The notes under the pieces were generated by a model. That model saw only the letters and a list, made by a program, of their open reading frames with translations, was not told where the DNA came from and ran no database searches. A DNA stretch of 7,329 nucleotides from assembly GCA_937996615.1 (NCBI GenBank), contig CALKVD010000114.1:1-7329 (forward strand), read 5' to 3'. The DNA comes from an uncultured Rickettsiales bacterium (GTDB lineage Bacteria > Pseudomonadota > Alphaproteobacteria > Rickettsiales > Midichloriaceae). Position numbers and translations under genes: made by a program. Positions 1 through 5,913 of this stretch are shown here, in pieces (position 1 is the first letter of the stretch; every line of letters begins with the position of its first letter).

Positions 1-33
1 TTACACTATAACATTTCTTGGTTATAATAGATG

Positions 34-1491
34 CTATTTAGCAGAATGCTCTATTTCTTTATTATTTAATTCATGATACATCACCATAGATTGAATCGTA
101 TCAATTGCACGCAGAAGTTGAAAATCTGTTTTTTCATCTCCAATTTTTTCACGTAACAAATTCAGATTATCTGTTTCAACTTCTTGATCATCTTCAATTG
201 TGCTTGAGGAAGTTGGTTGATGGTTACTTTCTTTTTGGGTTGCCTTATTATGATTATATTCCAAATTGGAATTATTTTGGGCTGTATCGCGATCATTAGC
301 GGTATCAGAGGTCTTAGCTGTTTTTGGAGATGTGATGTGTCCTTTGAGATGTATTTCTCCAATCTTCTTTGTTTTTGTTGCCTGAACCACAACTCCTTCT
401 TGTGCATATATATCAGGTTCTATACCGTCAGCTTGGATTGATTTACCTGAAGGTGTATAGTATAATGCAGTAGTTAATTTTAAAGCTCCACCATTTTGCA
501 ATGGTATTACATTTTGGACTGAAGCTTTACCGAATGATTTTGTTCCTACAAGTAATGCTCTTTTATTATCCTGCAAAGCTCCAGCAACAACCTCAGCAGC
601 TGAAGCAGAGCCGGCGTTTATGATTGCTACAATCGGTAATCCTTCTGTGATGTCTCCATCTTTTTCGCTGCGATACGTTTCGTTTAATTCTCCAATTCTA
701 CTGCGTACCGAAACTATCTCGCAATCGTTGAGAAACATTTTAGATACTGCTACTGCTTGGTCTAATAGGCCTCCAGGATTCCAACGCAAATCTAAGATCA
801 ATCCCCTTATTTTAGATTGAGAATTTTTTAACAGTTTCTTATATTCTTTTTTGAGCTCGGTTTCAGTTATATTATTAAATCCACTGATGTTGATATATGC
901 TATATTATTTGCAATCATTTTTGCTTTTACTGGAATGATTTTAATATGTTCGCGTGTGATCCTAATATCATATTGCTGGCCATTTGCTCTTTGGATCTTG
1001 ACTTCAACTTTAGTTCCAGCATCACCTCTTAAGCTTGCAATCACCTTATTTTTCCCCATCTCTAAAGTTTCTACTCCATTAACGGCAATAATCAAGTCTC
1101 CAGCTTTGATTCCTGCTTTAAACGCTGGGCCATTTTCATAAGGTGATATTACCTTGAAAATCCCATTATCTCCAACAGGAACAAGCTCGACTCCTATGCC
1201 GCTAAATTGCCCAGAGGTAATATTGTTAATTTCTTTATATTCTTTAGGGGTCAAATAGTTTGAATGGGGGTCAAGGTTTGACACTATTCCTTTGATTGCC
1301 CCTTCTATTATTACTGACTCGCTGACTTCTTCTATATAATTTTTTTGAACCAAAGAAGTGACTTGTTCTAGAAGTTGCTGATCTTGTTTTTCAAGGTTGA
1401 GCAAAGCTTCTTCTGCTGATGTAGTTGCATTATAGTATAATAGTACTATAGATAAATTTAATGCTAACAATAATTTCAACACTCTTGCCAT
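34..1491 (-). CDS. ctpA: S41-family C-terminal processing protease (CtpA/Prc type)
   Basis: This is a periplasmic serine protease that cuts proteins near their C-termini and helps in envelope protein turnover. It has 485 residues. Residues 1-26 look like a signal peptide or N-terminal anchor (hydrophobic 5-20, then ATTSA). A PDZ domain spans about 95-180 (GIGVEL at 98-103, GPAFKAGIKAGD at 121-132), and the S41 core spans about 190-365. The Ser-Lys dyad is visible: GSASAAE puts the nucleophile at S297, and FGKASVQ puts the general base at K322 and the supporting Gln at Q326. The S-to-K distance of 25 and K-to-Q distance of 4 match CtpA/CtpB enzymes. LKGH at 382-385 and DFQLLRAID at 456-464 are typical of the C-terminal extension in alphaproteobacterial homologues. 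Between them, about 386-440 is an Asn/Thr/Ser/Asp-rich linker that looks disordered and makes the protein longer than the usual ~440-450. It lies 67 bp downstream of the CDGSH gene on the same strand with no terminator between. The ATG at 1491 has only a weak TAAGA-like ribosome site. Confidence 0.95.
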   Translation of the reverse strand: MARVLKLLLALNLSIVLLYYNATTSAEEALLNLEKQDQQLLEQVTSLVQKNYIEEVSESVIIEGAIKGIVSNLDPHSNYLTPKEYKEINNITSGQFSGIGVELVPVGDNGIFKVISPYENGPAFKAGIKAGDLIIAVNGVETLEMGKNKVIASLRGDAGTKVEVKIQRANGQQYDIRITREHIKIIPVKAKMIANNIAYINISGFNNITETELKKEYKKLLKNSQSKIRGLILDLRWNPGGLLDQAVAVSKMFLNDCEIVSVRSRIGELNETYRSEKDGDITEGLPIVAIINAGSASAAEVVAGALQDNKRALLVGTKSFGKASVQNVIPLQNGGALKLTTALYYTPSGKSIQADGIEPDIYAQEGVVVQATKTKKIGEIHLKGHITSPKTAKTSDTANDRDTAQNNSNLEYNHNKATQKESNHQPTSSSTIEDDQEVETDNLNLLREKIGDEKTDFQLLRAIDTIQSMVMYHELNNKEIEHSAK

Positions 1492-1558
1492 ATCTTATTT
1501 GTCAGCTATAGGTATCTATTATGTTTGATTCTACTAATAAAATCCAGCTTGGTATTTA

Positions 1559-1852
1559 TTAACATCCATCAAACTCGGTTAATGTTTTGTGTTTGCCGTC
1601 GCAGACGGGGCCTTTTGCGCTATATTTACAGCCGCAAAAACCTACTAACCCATCTTTCTCTGCCTTGTAGATTTGAGGATTGAATTCTGTGCCGACGTGT
1701 GACATATCGCAAAATGGCTGCTTTTTGCTTAAGCCACAGGCGCACCAGTAATATGTTTCGCCAACCTTGACTTCAACTTTGATCGAATGTCTGGTAGCTA
1801 CTTTTGGCAATTTAGTTGCTGATGGTATATCTTGGGTTTGATTTGTTGTCAT
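1559..1852 (-). CDS. Tandem CDGSH iron-sulfur domain protein
   Basis: This 97-residue protein carries two CDGSH motifs, each expected to bind a [2Fe-2S] cluster through three Cys and one His. Motif 1 has ligands C37, C39, C48 and H52 (CACGLSKKQPFCDMSH); motif 2 has C73, C75, C84 and H88 (CGCKYSAKGPVCDGKH). The order and spacing C-x-C-x8-C-x3-H are identical in both. In motif 1 the Gly after CD is replaced by Met, and in motif 2 Ser is replaced by Lys; neither is a cluster ligand. There is no membrane segment, unlike vertebrate mitoNEET, so it resembles the soluble two-motif type (CISD3/MiNT-like). Family roles are electron or cluster transfer; the bacterial role is largely undefined. The ORF has a good ATG at 1852 but no clear Shine-Dalgarno sequence. 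It is probably transcribed with ctpA downstream. I saw no convincing promoter in the 132 bp upstream. Confidence 0.93.
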   Translation of the reverse strand: MTTNQTQDIPSATKLPKVATRHSIKVEVKVGETYYWCACGLSKKQPFCDMSHVGTEFNPQIYKAEKDGLVGFCGCKYSAKGPVCDGKHKTLTEFDGC

Positions 1853-1984
1853 ACTTTATTAATAAGATTTTTGTATCGAAGAATATTACAAATGCTATGA
1901 TATCTAAATAGGTAAATTGAATTTAGCGCGAATCAACTTTTTTGTATAGAGATAATATTCTTTTGGTGAGAGAAAAATATCGAT

Positions 1985-2464
1985 TTACTTGTTTGTCGCA
2001 TCCCGAATAGATTGTAGAACGCGATGCCATAGATCTTGGATATATCTGATTATATTATTGATTTGTTCTGAAATCCAATCGGTAACCATTTGGATATAAT
2101 CAATAATCGAAGATTGGCAAAATGGTTCTGCACTTAAGGTTTTTGAAGCGTCCATTGCGAGATAGATTTGATTTCGATCAAGATTTGCGTTGATATCTGC
2201 GGGTTTAGGCATTCTCTGTTGCATTATTGTCGATTTACTGTCTTCTTTGTCATTTTCATTTAATTCTCGCCATTTTAGGTAATCACCATTAGATTGAGCA
2301 TCTTCATTTTTTTGCTTGTTAATTTTTTTACTTTCTTCTGAGTCTGGTATCGCTGTTCTATGGCAATTTGTTTGTTCGGCATATGTTATTACAGTGAGGC
2401 CAAATAAAGAAAAGAATGCTAGCAATAAAAAGTAAAAAGCAGAAATAATTTGATTCTGATGCAT
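1985..2464 (-). CDS. Hypothetical exported protein with C-terminal amphipathic helix
   Basis: I do not recognise this 159-residue protein. Residues 1-29 form a Sec-type signal peptide: a short polar N-terminus, a hydrophobic core at about 7-27, and a likely cut after TYA at residue 29. The mature part begins with a charged, low-complexity stretch rich in E/K/D/N/S (about 40-80), probably disordered. A middle section (81-115) follows, then a long predicted helix at 119-155. In the helix, hydrophobic residues recur in a 4-3 pattern (I124, V127, I131, I135, I138, I142, L145, V149), with W130 and W146, which suggests an amphipathic or coiled-coil helix that binds a membrane or a partner. The only cysteines are C34 and C116; both would be exported and could form a disulfide. 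No catalytic motif is visible. It has its own good promoter (2504-2531) and no Shine-Dalgarno sequence. The signal peptide and sound coding character argue for a real gene; function is unknown. Confidence 0.8.
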   Translation of the reverse strand: MHQNQIISAFYFLLLAFFSLFGLTVITYAEQTNCHRTAIPDSEESKKINKQKNEDAQSNGDYLKWRELNENDKEDSKSTIMQQRMPKPADINANLDRNQIYLAMDASKTLSAEPFCQSSIIDYIQMVTDWISEQINNIIRYIQDLWHRVLQSIRDATNK

Positions 2465-2487
2465 TTTATAAAAATCGAATTTTAATT

Positions 2488-2497
2488 AGTAGCTACT
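2488..2497. promoter_or_regulatory. Perfect palindrome at predicted transcription start (candidate operator)
   Basis: AGTAGCTACT is a perfect 10-bp palindrome lying at about +1 to +10 of the promoter at 2504-2531. A dimeric repressor bound there would block initiation. Its length makes chance occurrence possible in AT-rich DNA, so the operator call is an inference from its position. Confidence 0.3.
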
Positions 2498-2503
2498 GTC
2501 TTG

Positions 2504-2531
2504 ATTATAGCAATAAAAGCATAATTTGCAA
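2504..2531 (-). promoter_or_regulatory. Sigma70-type promoter for the exported hypothetical protein
   Basis: Read on the minus strand, TTGCAA (2526-2531) is followed after 16 bp by a perfect TATAAT (2504-2509). A TTTGCA reading gives a 17-bp spacer. Transcription would start near 2497, about 33 nt before the ATG at 2464. This is the best-matching promoter for a protein gene in the window, judged by eye. Confidence 0.6.
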
Positions 2532-2588
2532 ATCTATATATATAAATATACATAATTTCTAAGATTAAATCAGGTCTGACAAGTAATA

Positions 2589-3875
2589 TTAATGAATGAT
2601 TTTTACTAACAGATGTTCTTTTTTGCCAACGCTTAATTTAAATTCATTTTTGTGGTTAAATTTCTCAAATTGAATCGTATATTTTTCATCATCGTGCATT
2701 ATATCATCTATACGAACTCCTTTGCCTTTAATCAGATTGCGAGACGCTGTATTAGATTGTGATAGTTTTGTCATCACGAGAAGATGGTATAATAGCACTC
2801 CGGTTGGATAATCTTTCTTATGCAACTCATAGATTGGGATATCGGTTCCAATTTCTCCCATCGTGAATGTTAGAGTTGCTGTTTCAAAGGCTTGGGTTGC
2901 TGCGTCCTTGCCATGGCATATTGATGTTATAGTATTGGCTAAAACTATTTTTGCTTCGTTAATATCTTTGCCGTGCAACTTTTCTAAACTTTCTATTTCA
3001 GAAATTGGTAGCTCGCTATAAATCCGCAAAAATCTGCCAACATCAGCATCATCAACATTGCGCCAAAACTGCCAAAAATCATATGGAGAAAGCATATCAT
3101 CATTGAGCCATACTGCTCCTTTTGCTGTTTTGCCCATTTTTGCTCCACCTGCGGTTGTAATTAGTGGTGTTGTGATGCCAAAAAGTTCTTCGCTGCCATC
3201 TTTATCTTCGTTTGTAATAGCTTTGATCCTACGGCTAAGATCAATCCCACTTACAATATTTCCCCATTGTTCTGAGCCACCAAATTGCAATCTACAGTTG
3301 TGTCGTCGGTTAAGTTCAACAAAGTCATAAGCTTGCAGTAGCATATAGTTAAATTCTAAAAATGTCAGCGGCTGTTCTCTTTCTAGGCGTAACTTAACGC
3401 TATCAAAACTTAACATACGATTGATCGAAAAATGACATCCATAATCCCGTAAAAAATCCAGATACTTCAACCCCGTTAACCAATCTGCATTATCAGCTAT
3501 TTTGAATTTATCACGATCTAAAGTTTTATAGAATATTTTTGAAATTGAATTTTTATTTTTCTCTATATCTTCTAAACTCAGCATTTTTCTCATCTCTTGT
3601 TTGTCAGATGGGTCGCCAATTCTAGTTGTTGCTCCACCCAGTAGAACTATTGGAGTGTGGCCGTGTTTCTCTAGCAAACGCAGAAGCATAATTTGCATTA
3701 AGCTTCCGACGTGTAGTGAAGTTGCTGTACAATCAAATCCTAGATAAGCTGATATTTTGGTCTTGCTTAGGATTTGATCTAGTCCCTCTAGATTGGTACA
3801 TTGATAAAGAAAGCCTCGCTCTATTAATTCTTTTAGAAAAGGTGATTTTAGACTATTTGATTGTATTGGATTCAT
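2589..3875 (-). CDS. tyrS: Tyrosine--tRNA ligase (TyrRS)
   Basis: This cytoplasmic class Ic aminoacyl-tRNA synthetase charges tRNA-Tyr with tyrosine via tyrosyl-AMP. At 428 residues it has normal length for bacterial TyrRS. The Rossmann catalytic domain spans about 30-255. The HIGH-type motif appears as HVGS (55-58) and the KMSKS loop as KMGKT (246-250), followed by the AKGAVWLN stretch common in alphaproteobacteria. Tyrosine-pocket residues are recognisable: Y44 before LGFD, and Y177, Q181 and D184 in the YMLLQAYDF segment. GGSEQWGN (199-206) is the ATP/tyrosine-contacting loop, with Glu in place of the more usual Asp. An alpha-helical anticodon domain (about 260-350) is followed by an S4-like RNA-binding domain (about 360-420; SRNLIKGKGVRID). 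The ATG at 3875 fits the family N-terminus; no Shine-Dalgarno sequence is evident. It appears monocistronic, and I see no clear terminator in the 124 bp after its stop. No T-box-like leader was recognised upstream. Confidence 0.98.
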   Translation of the reverse strand: MNPIQSNSLKSPFLKELIERGFLYQCTNLEGLDQILSKTKISAYLGFDCTATSLHVGSLMQIMLLRLLEKHGHTPIVLLGGATTRIGDPSDKQEMRKMLSLEDIEKNKNSISKIFYKTLDRDKFKIADNADWLTGLKYLDFLRDYGCHFSINRMLSFDSVKLRLEREQPLTFLEFNYMLLQAYDFVELNRRHNCRLQFGGSEQWGNIVSGIDLSRRIKAITNEDKDGSEELFGITTPLITTAGGAKMGKTAKGAVWLNDDMLSPYDFWQFWRNVDDADVGRFLRIYSELPISEIESLEKLHGKDINEAKIVLANTITSICHGKDAATQAFETATLTFTMGEIGTDIPIYELHKKDYPTGVLLYHLLVMTKLSQSNTASRNLIKGKGVRIDDIMHDDEKYTIQFEKFNHKNEFKLSVGKKEHLLVKIIH

Positions 3876-4386
3876 AAATATTGTTGCTAGTAGGTTTTGG
3901 CTCGTTATAGGTATTTTGATGATTATATTATGAGATACTGGTATAATAGTAAATCACTCTCTTGCAATTTTGGCTATACCGATTTGATTTTTAGAATTTG
4001 CTATGATCTATTTGATGTAATGAATTTTTATTTTATATCAATATGTTATTTTACAAAATTATCGTATTTAAAATTGTATTAGCAGTTTTTGTTTTTTGAT
4101 TGAGGGTGTGGTTTGGTTACTTTAATGCATTATATTATAATGCTATTGTATTTCGAATCCCAGTGTTTTTAACAATTATTATTTATTAGGTTGTTTTAAT
4201 TGAATCGCTATAGCTTAGATTATATGACGGGACTTGTGGTGTTTTTTAATGGGATTATCATCTAATCTCATCTCTATTGGTGTTCGATTTTTGACTTAAT
4301 ATATTTTCTCCGTTGGCTAATGGTGTTGGCTATTTGCTTTATATGCCTGGAACCAGTTCCGAAACTTGAATATTAGTGTAAAATGA
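3876..4386. other. Noncoding region between tyrS and tRNA-Gln
   Basis: These 511 bp are very AT-rich and hold no convincing gene. On the minus strand a TATAAT-like element within ATAATATAATC (about 3925-3935) could be the -10 of the tyrS promoter, but I find no good -35 at the right distance. A 17-bp palindrome lies at 4127-4143 (listed separately). GGAACCAGTTCC at 4349-4360 is a short inverted repeat downstream of the tRNA, but it has no T-run on the minus strand, so it is at best a weak 3' end signal for the skp-tRNA transcript. Confidence 0.5.
4127..4143. repeat. 17-bp palindrome with 8-bp arms
   Basis: GCATTATA-T-TATAATGC: 8-bp arms are perfectly complementary around one central base. 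Each arm contains a TATAAT hexamer reading outward, one on each strand, so it could be a pair of overlapping -10 elements, a protein-binding dyad, or both. Possible -35 partners (TTGGTT at 4113-4118 on plus, TTCGAA at 4152-4157 on minus) are poor. The structure is certain; its function is not known. Confidence 0.5.
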
Positions 4387-4461
4387 TGGCTGGGATGGAT
4401 GGATTCGAACCACCGAATGCTGGTACCAAAAACCAGTGCCTTGCCACTTGGCGACATCCCA
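4387..4461 (-). tRNA. tRNA-Gln (anticodon UUG)
   Basis: Read on the minus strand, the cloverleaf folds without gaps. The 7-bp acceptor stem is TGGGATG/CATCCCA, and the 3-bp D stem is GCC/GGC with a 9-nt loop. The anticodon stem is CTGGT/ACCAG with loop TTTTGGT, giving anticodon TTG at positions 34-36, which reads CAA (and CAG by wobble). A 5-nt variable loop precedes the T stem GGTGG/CCATC (one G-U pair) with loop TTCGAAT. The discriminator base is G and the 3' CCA is encoded (4387-4389). The body is 72 nt, 75 with CCA. In alphaproteobacteria of this kind tRNA-Gln is usually first charged with Glu and then amidated by GatCAB; that is family knowledge, not seen here. It lies 104 bp after skp on the same strand and may be processed from the same transcript. 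Confidence 0.97.
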
Positions 4462-4469
4462 AAATAAAT

Positions 4470-4498
4470 GATCAAAGCTGCAAAAAGCAGCGACGATC
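4470..4498 (-). terminator. Hairpin between skp and tRNA-Gln (weak terminator or processing signal)
   Basis: On the minus strand GCTGC-TTTTT-GCAGC forms a 5-bp GC-rich stem (4477-4481 with 4487-4491). It is flanked by two GATC tetramers (4470-4473, 4495-4498) that pair across a 3x3 internal loop. The sequence after it (GATCATTTATTTT) is T-rich but not a clean U-tract, and the tRNA 5' end is only 8 nt away. It could end most skp transcripts, or mark a processing site for the tRNA leader. Confidence 0.3.
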
Positions 4499-4565
4499 TA
4501 CATATGATTTAATTTACAAATATTAAAAGTTTTAAGCAAGTAAAATTTAAGCAAAACAACATATA

Positions 4566-5171
4566 TTAATTTTGTTTTTTGACACTTTCTTCAACCGTCT
4601 TTGCCGCAGCTTGGAAATCTACTTTAGCGTTAGGTAGGGTCGAATTTAATTCTGTTATTATTTTATCTGTAATATCCATTTCGCTACTCGCATATAGAGT
4701 CGCTCCTTTGTCTATCACAATGGCATATCCACGAGCTTTAGCTTCTTTTTCGACAGCAGAGCTGACTTTGTTGATAATCTCCTGTTCAGCATTTTTGGCT
4801 GCTAGATTCAGGATAGCTTGTTTCATCATGGTATCTTGCTGAAGATTTGACATGTTTTTTTCTAGCTCTTTAGATTTGGTTGCAAAAGCTTCAGCTGAAA
4901 TTGCATTCTTTTGTGCCTCTAATTCTTGTTGTGCTTTTGCTAAAATTCTTTCTTGTTTGTGTATTATATCCTTATATTCATTACGTTTATTGTCAATTTG
5001 CTGACTCAAATTTTTGTAAGCTGAAGATTTGGAAACAATTTTACTGCCGTCAATAACTAAAACTGACTTGTTGGTTGCATCTTTATCTGATGCTGATGCT
5101 TGTAAGTTGCAGAAGAGTGCTGCTGCTACAACTGCTGCGGTTAGAGCAGCTTTAATATGAAAATATGACAT
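4566..5171 (-). CDS. skp: OmpH/Skp-family periplasmic chaperone
   Basis: Skp-type chaperones hold unfolded outer-membrane proteins in the periplasm and deliver them to the BAM machinery. This protein has 201 residues. Residues 1-28 are a clear signal peptide (Ala-rich core 8-20, cleavage near QASA). The mature chain starts with a short strand (SVLVIDGSKIV, 36-46). It then has a long highly charged coiled coil (about 50-145, rich in K/E/Q/A), which forms the tentacles of the jellyfish-shaped trimer. It closes with the conserved body segment (GYAIVIDKGATLY, 148-160, then DITDKIITELN). The C-terminal tail (177-201) is Lys/Ala-rich. In many alphaproteobacteria the gene follows bamA in a bamA-skp-lpxD-fabZ cluster; here it stands alone, behind a regulator gene and ahead of a tRNA. 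The preceding gene ends in a terminator, so it probably has its own promoter in 5172-5226. TTGTCG-17-TTTATT is a weak candidate there. No Shine-Dalgarno sequence precedes the ATG. Confidence 0.9.
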   Translation of the reverse strand: MSYFHIKAALTAAVVAAALFCNLQASASDKDATNKSVLVIDGSKIVSKSSAYKNLSQQIDNKRNEYKDIIHKQERILAKAQQELEAQKNAISAEAFATKSKELEKNMSNLQQDTMMKQAILNLAAKNAEQEIINKVSSAVEKEAKARGYAIVIDKGATLYASSEMDITDKIITELNSTLPNAKVDFQAAAKTVEESVKKQN

Positions 5172-5226
5172 TTATTTTTTATAAATAAAAATTTGAACAA
5201 AAGTTACGACAAAATAATAATGAAAC

Positions 5227-5272
5227 AAAAAAAGCTAAGTGGCAAATACTTTTTTATATAAAGTAATGCCAC
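5227..5272 (-). terminator. Rho-independent terminator of the YerC/YecD gene
   Basis: Beginning 16 nt after the stop of the regulator gene (minus strand) is a two-part stem. GTGGCA pairs with TGCCAC (5267-5272 with 5239-5244), then after a small asymmetric bulge TACTTT pairs with AAAGTA (5260-5265 with 5247-5252) around a 7-nt loop. Five bases further on is a run of seven Ts (5227-5233). This is the best intrinsic terminator in the window, and it separates the regulator gene from skp. Confidence 0.7.
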
Positions 5273-5288
5273 AATAGTTTGGTTGCTT

Positions 5289-5633
5289 CTATCCTTGTGC
5301 CACAGAAGAATCTTTTTCCCTCCTAGCATTGATTGTATCGATAATAATTTTGTAACCAGCGTAATTTTCGTGAAACAAGAATCTTGCTACTCTGGTTATG
5401 GTTGCAATGCTGACGCCGGTGTCTTCATGGATTTGGCGATAAGATTTATCGGTGTTATATAGCATCTGGGCAACCAGCCATCTTTCTTCAAGCGATTTTC
5501 TTTCTGCCGGAGTGCAAAGATCGCATAGATATCTATAACAGTCTTCGACATTTTTAGCGCTCATTAACGCCTGACACAGCGAAACTGAGGAATCACTGAT
5601 TTCTAGTTCAGAGATTTGTTTTAATTCTCCCAT
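5289..5633 (-). CDS. YerC/YecD-family TrpR-related DNA-binding regulator
   Basis: This 114-residue all-helical protein belongs to the TrpR-like superfamily. TPAERKSLEER (41-51) aligns without gaps to TPDEREALGTR of E. coli TrpR. The helix-turn-helix is at about 64-86 (YRQIHEDTGVSIATITRVARFL at 65-86 contains it, with GVSIATITR at 73-81 as turn and recognition helix). R51 and R81 match TrpR R54 and R84, the two arginines around bound tryptophan, with the same 30-residue spacing. TrpR G85 and S88 correspond to V82 and F85 here, so tryptophan binding is doubtful; many YerC proteins share this feature and their ligand is not established. The N-terminal ~25 residues are less family-like; a later start at M24 is possible. 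The gene faces away from the substrate-binding protein gene across 348 bp, ends in a clear terminator and appears monocistronic. No Shine-Dalgarno sequence: the ATG follows a run of As on the minus strand. Confidence 0.9.
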   Translation of the reverse strand: MGELKQISELEISDSSVSLCQALMSAKNVEDCYRYLCDLCTPAERKSLEERWLVAQMLYNTDKSYRQIHEDTGVSIATITRVARFLFHENYAGYKIIIDTINARREKDSSVAQG

Positions 5634-5751
5634 TTTTTTTATACCATTTAATTTTTAAATAATAACTTTTGTTTTATAAGTAAATTGGTACTTTGCTAAA
5701 GTTTTGCCGATATATTATTTCTAGTAACCAACAGCGCATACCAGCTATATG

Positions 5752-5791
5752 CTAAGTAAAAAGTTATTGTTTTTGCTTAGTTGTTTTACTT
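5752..5791 (+). promoter_or_regulatory. Alternative, mutually exclusive hairpins in the divergent region
   Basis: Hairpin A pairs 5752-5762 (CTAAGTAAAAA) with 5770-5780 (TTTTTGCTTAG): 11 pairs including one G-U in plus-strand RNA, loop 5763-5769. Hairpin B pairs 5754-5761 (AAGTAAAA) with 5784-5791 (TTTTACTT): 8 perfect pairs. They share the left arm, so only one can form at a time. The minus-strand RNA has an A-C mismatch in hairpin A. If the regulator gene is transcribed from 5804-5832, this lies in its 5' leader. The stems are AT-rich, so function is uncertain. Confidence 0.3.
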
Positions 5792-5802
5792 ACCTACAAT
5801 GG

Positions 5803-5815
5803 TAGTATCATACTA
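5803..5815. promoter_or_regulatory. 13-bp palindrome overlapping the regulator promoter (candidate operator)
   Basis: TAGTAT-C-ATACTA has 6-bp arms around one base. It covers the candidate -10 of the minus-strand promoter at 5804-5832 and abuts a perfect TATAAT on the plus strand (5816-5821). Such a position would suit autoregulation by the helix-turn-helix protein encoded downstream; this is inferred from location only. Confidence 0.35.
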
Positions 5816-5832
5816 TATAATTAAATTGTCCA
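5804..5832 (-). promoter_or_regulatory. Candidate promoter for the YerC/YecD regulator gene
   Basis: On the minus strand TGGACA (5827-5832, five of six matches to TTGACA) is followed after 17 bp by GATACT (5804-5809, four of six matches to TATAAT). Start would be near 5797, giving a leader of roughly 160 nt before the ATG at 5633. The overlap with a palindrome makes the base matches partly constrained, so confidence is moderate to low. Confidence 0.4.
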
Positions 5833-5913
5833 TACTTTTTTAATTTGATTGTAATCTTTGTCAATATCTATCTGATTACTAGAATAAAAACATGAATGAT
5901 TTATAATTTTTAC

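Noticed and set aside
7..26. TATAAC/GTTATA inverted repeat after ctpA as a terminator
   Set aside because: Only six AT-rich pairs, an 8-nt loop and no T-run following on the minus strand.
162..1141. Several open frames on the plus strand and other frames across ctpA, and similar frames across tyrS and skp
   Set aside because: They lie fully inside well-supported genes, have no family resemblance, and are shadows of the true coding frame.
2537..2556. TA-rich run (TATATATATAAATATA) as a functional repeat or origin element
   Set aside because: Simple AT-rich sequence upstream of a promoter; no iterated longer unit, no DnaA-box cluster seen.
3897..4082. A 61-codon plus-strand reading frame starting with TTG
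   Set aside because: Tyr/Phe/Ile-rich composition is what AT-rich noncoding DNA gives. It has no Shine-Dalgarno sequence, no family resemblance, and lies where the tyrS promoter should be.
4152..4161. TTCGAATCCC, resembling a tRNA T-loop, as a possible tRNA remnant
   Set aside because: No matching T stem upstream and no acceptor or anticodon stem nearby; taken as chance.
5721..5881. CTAG cores in the divergent region as a TrpR-type operator
   Set aside because: The two CTAG sites are about 157 bp apart and neither is part of a symmetric double half-site.
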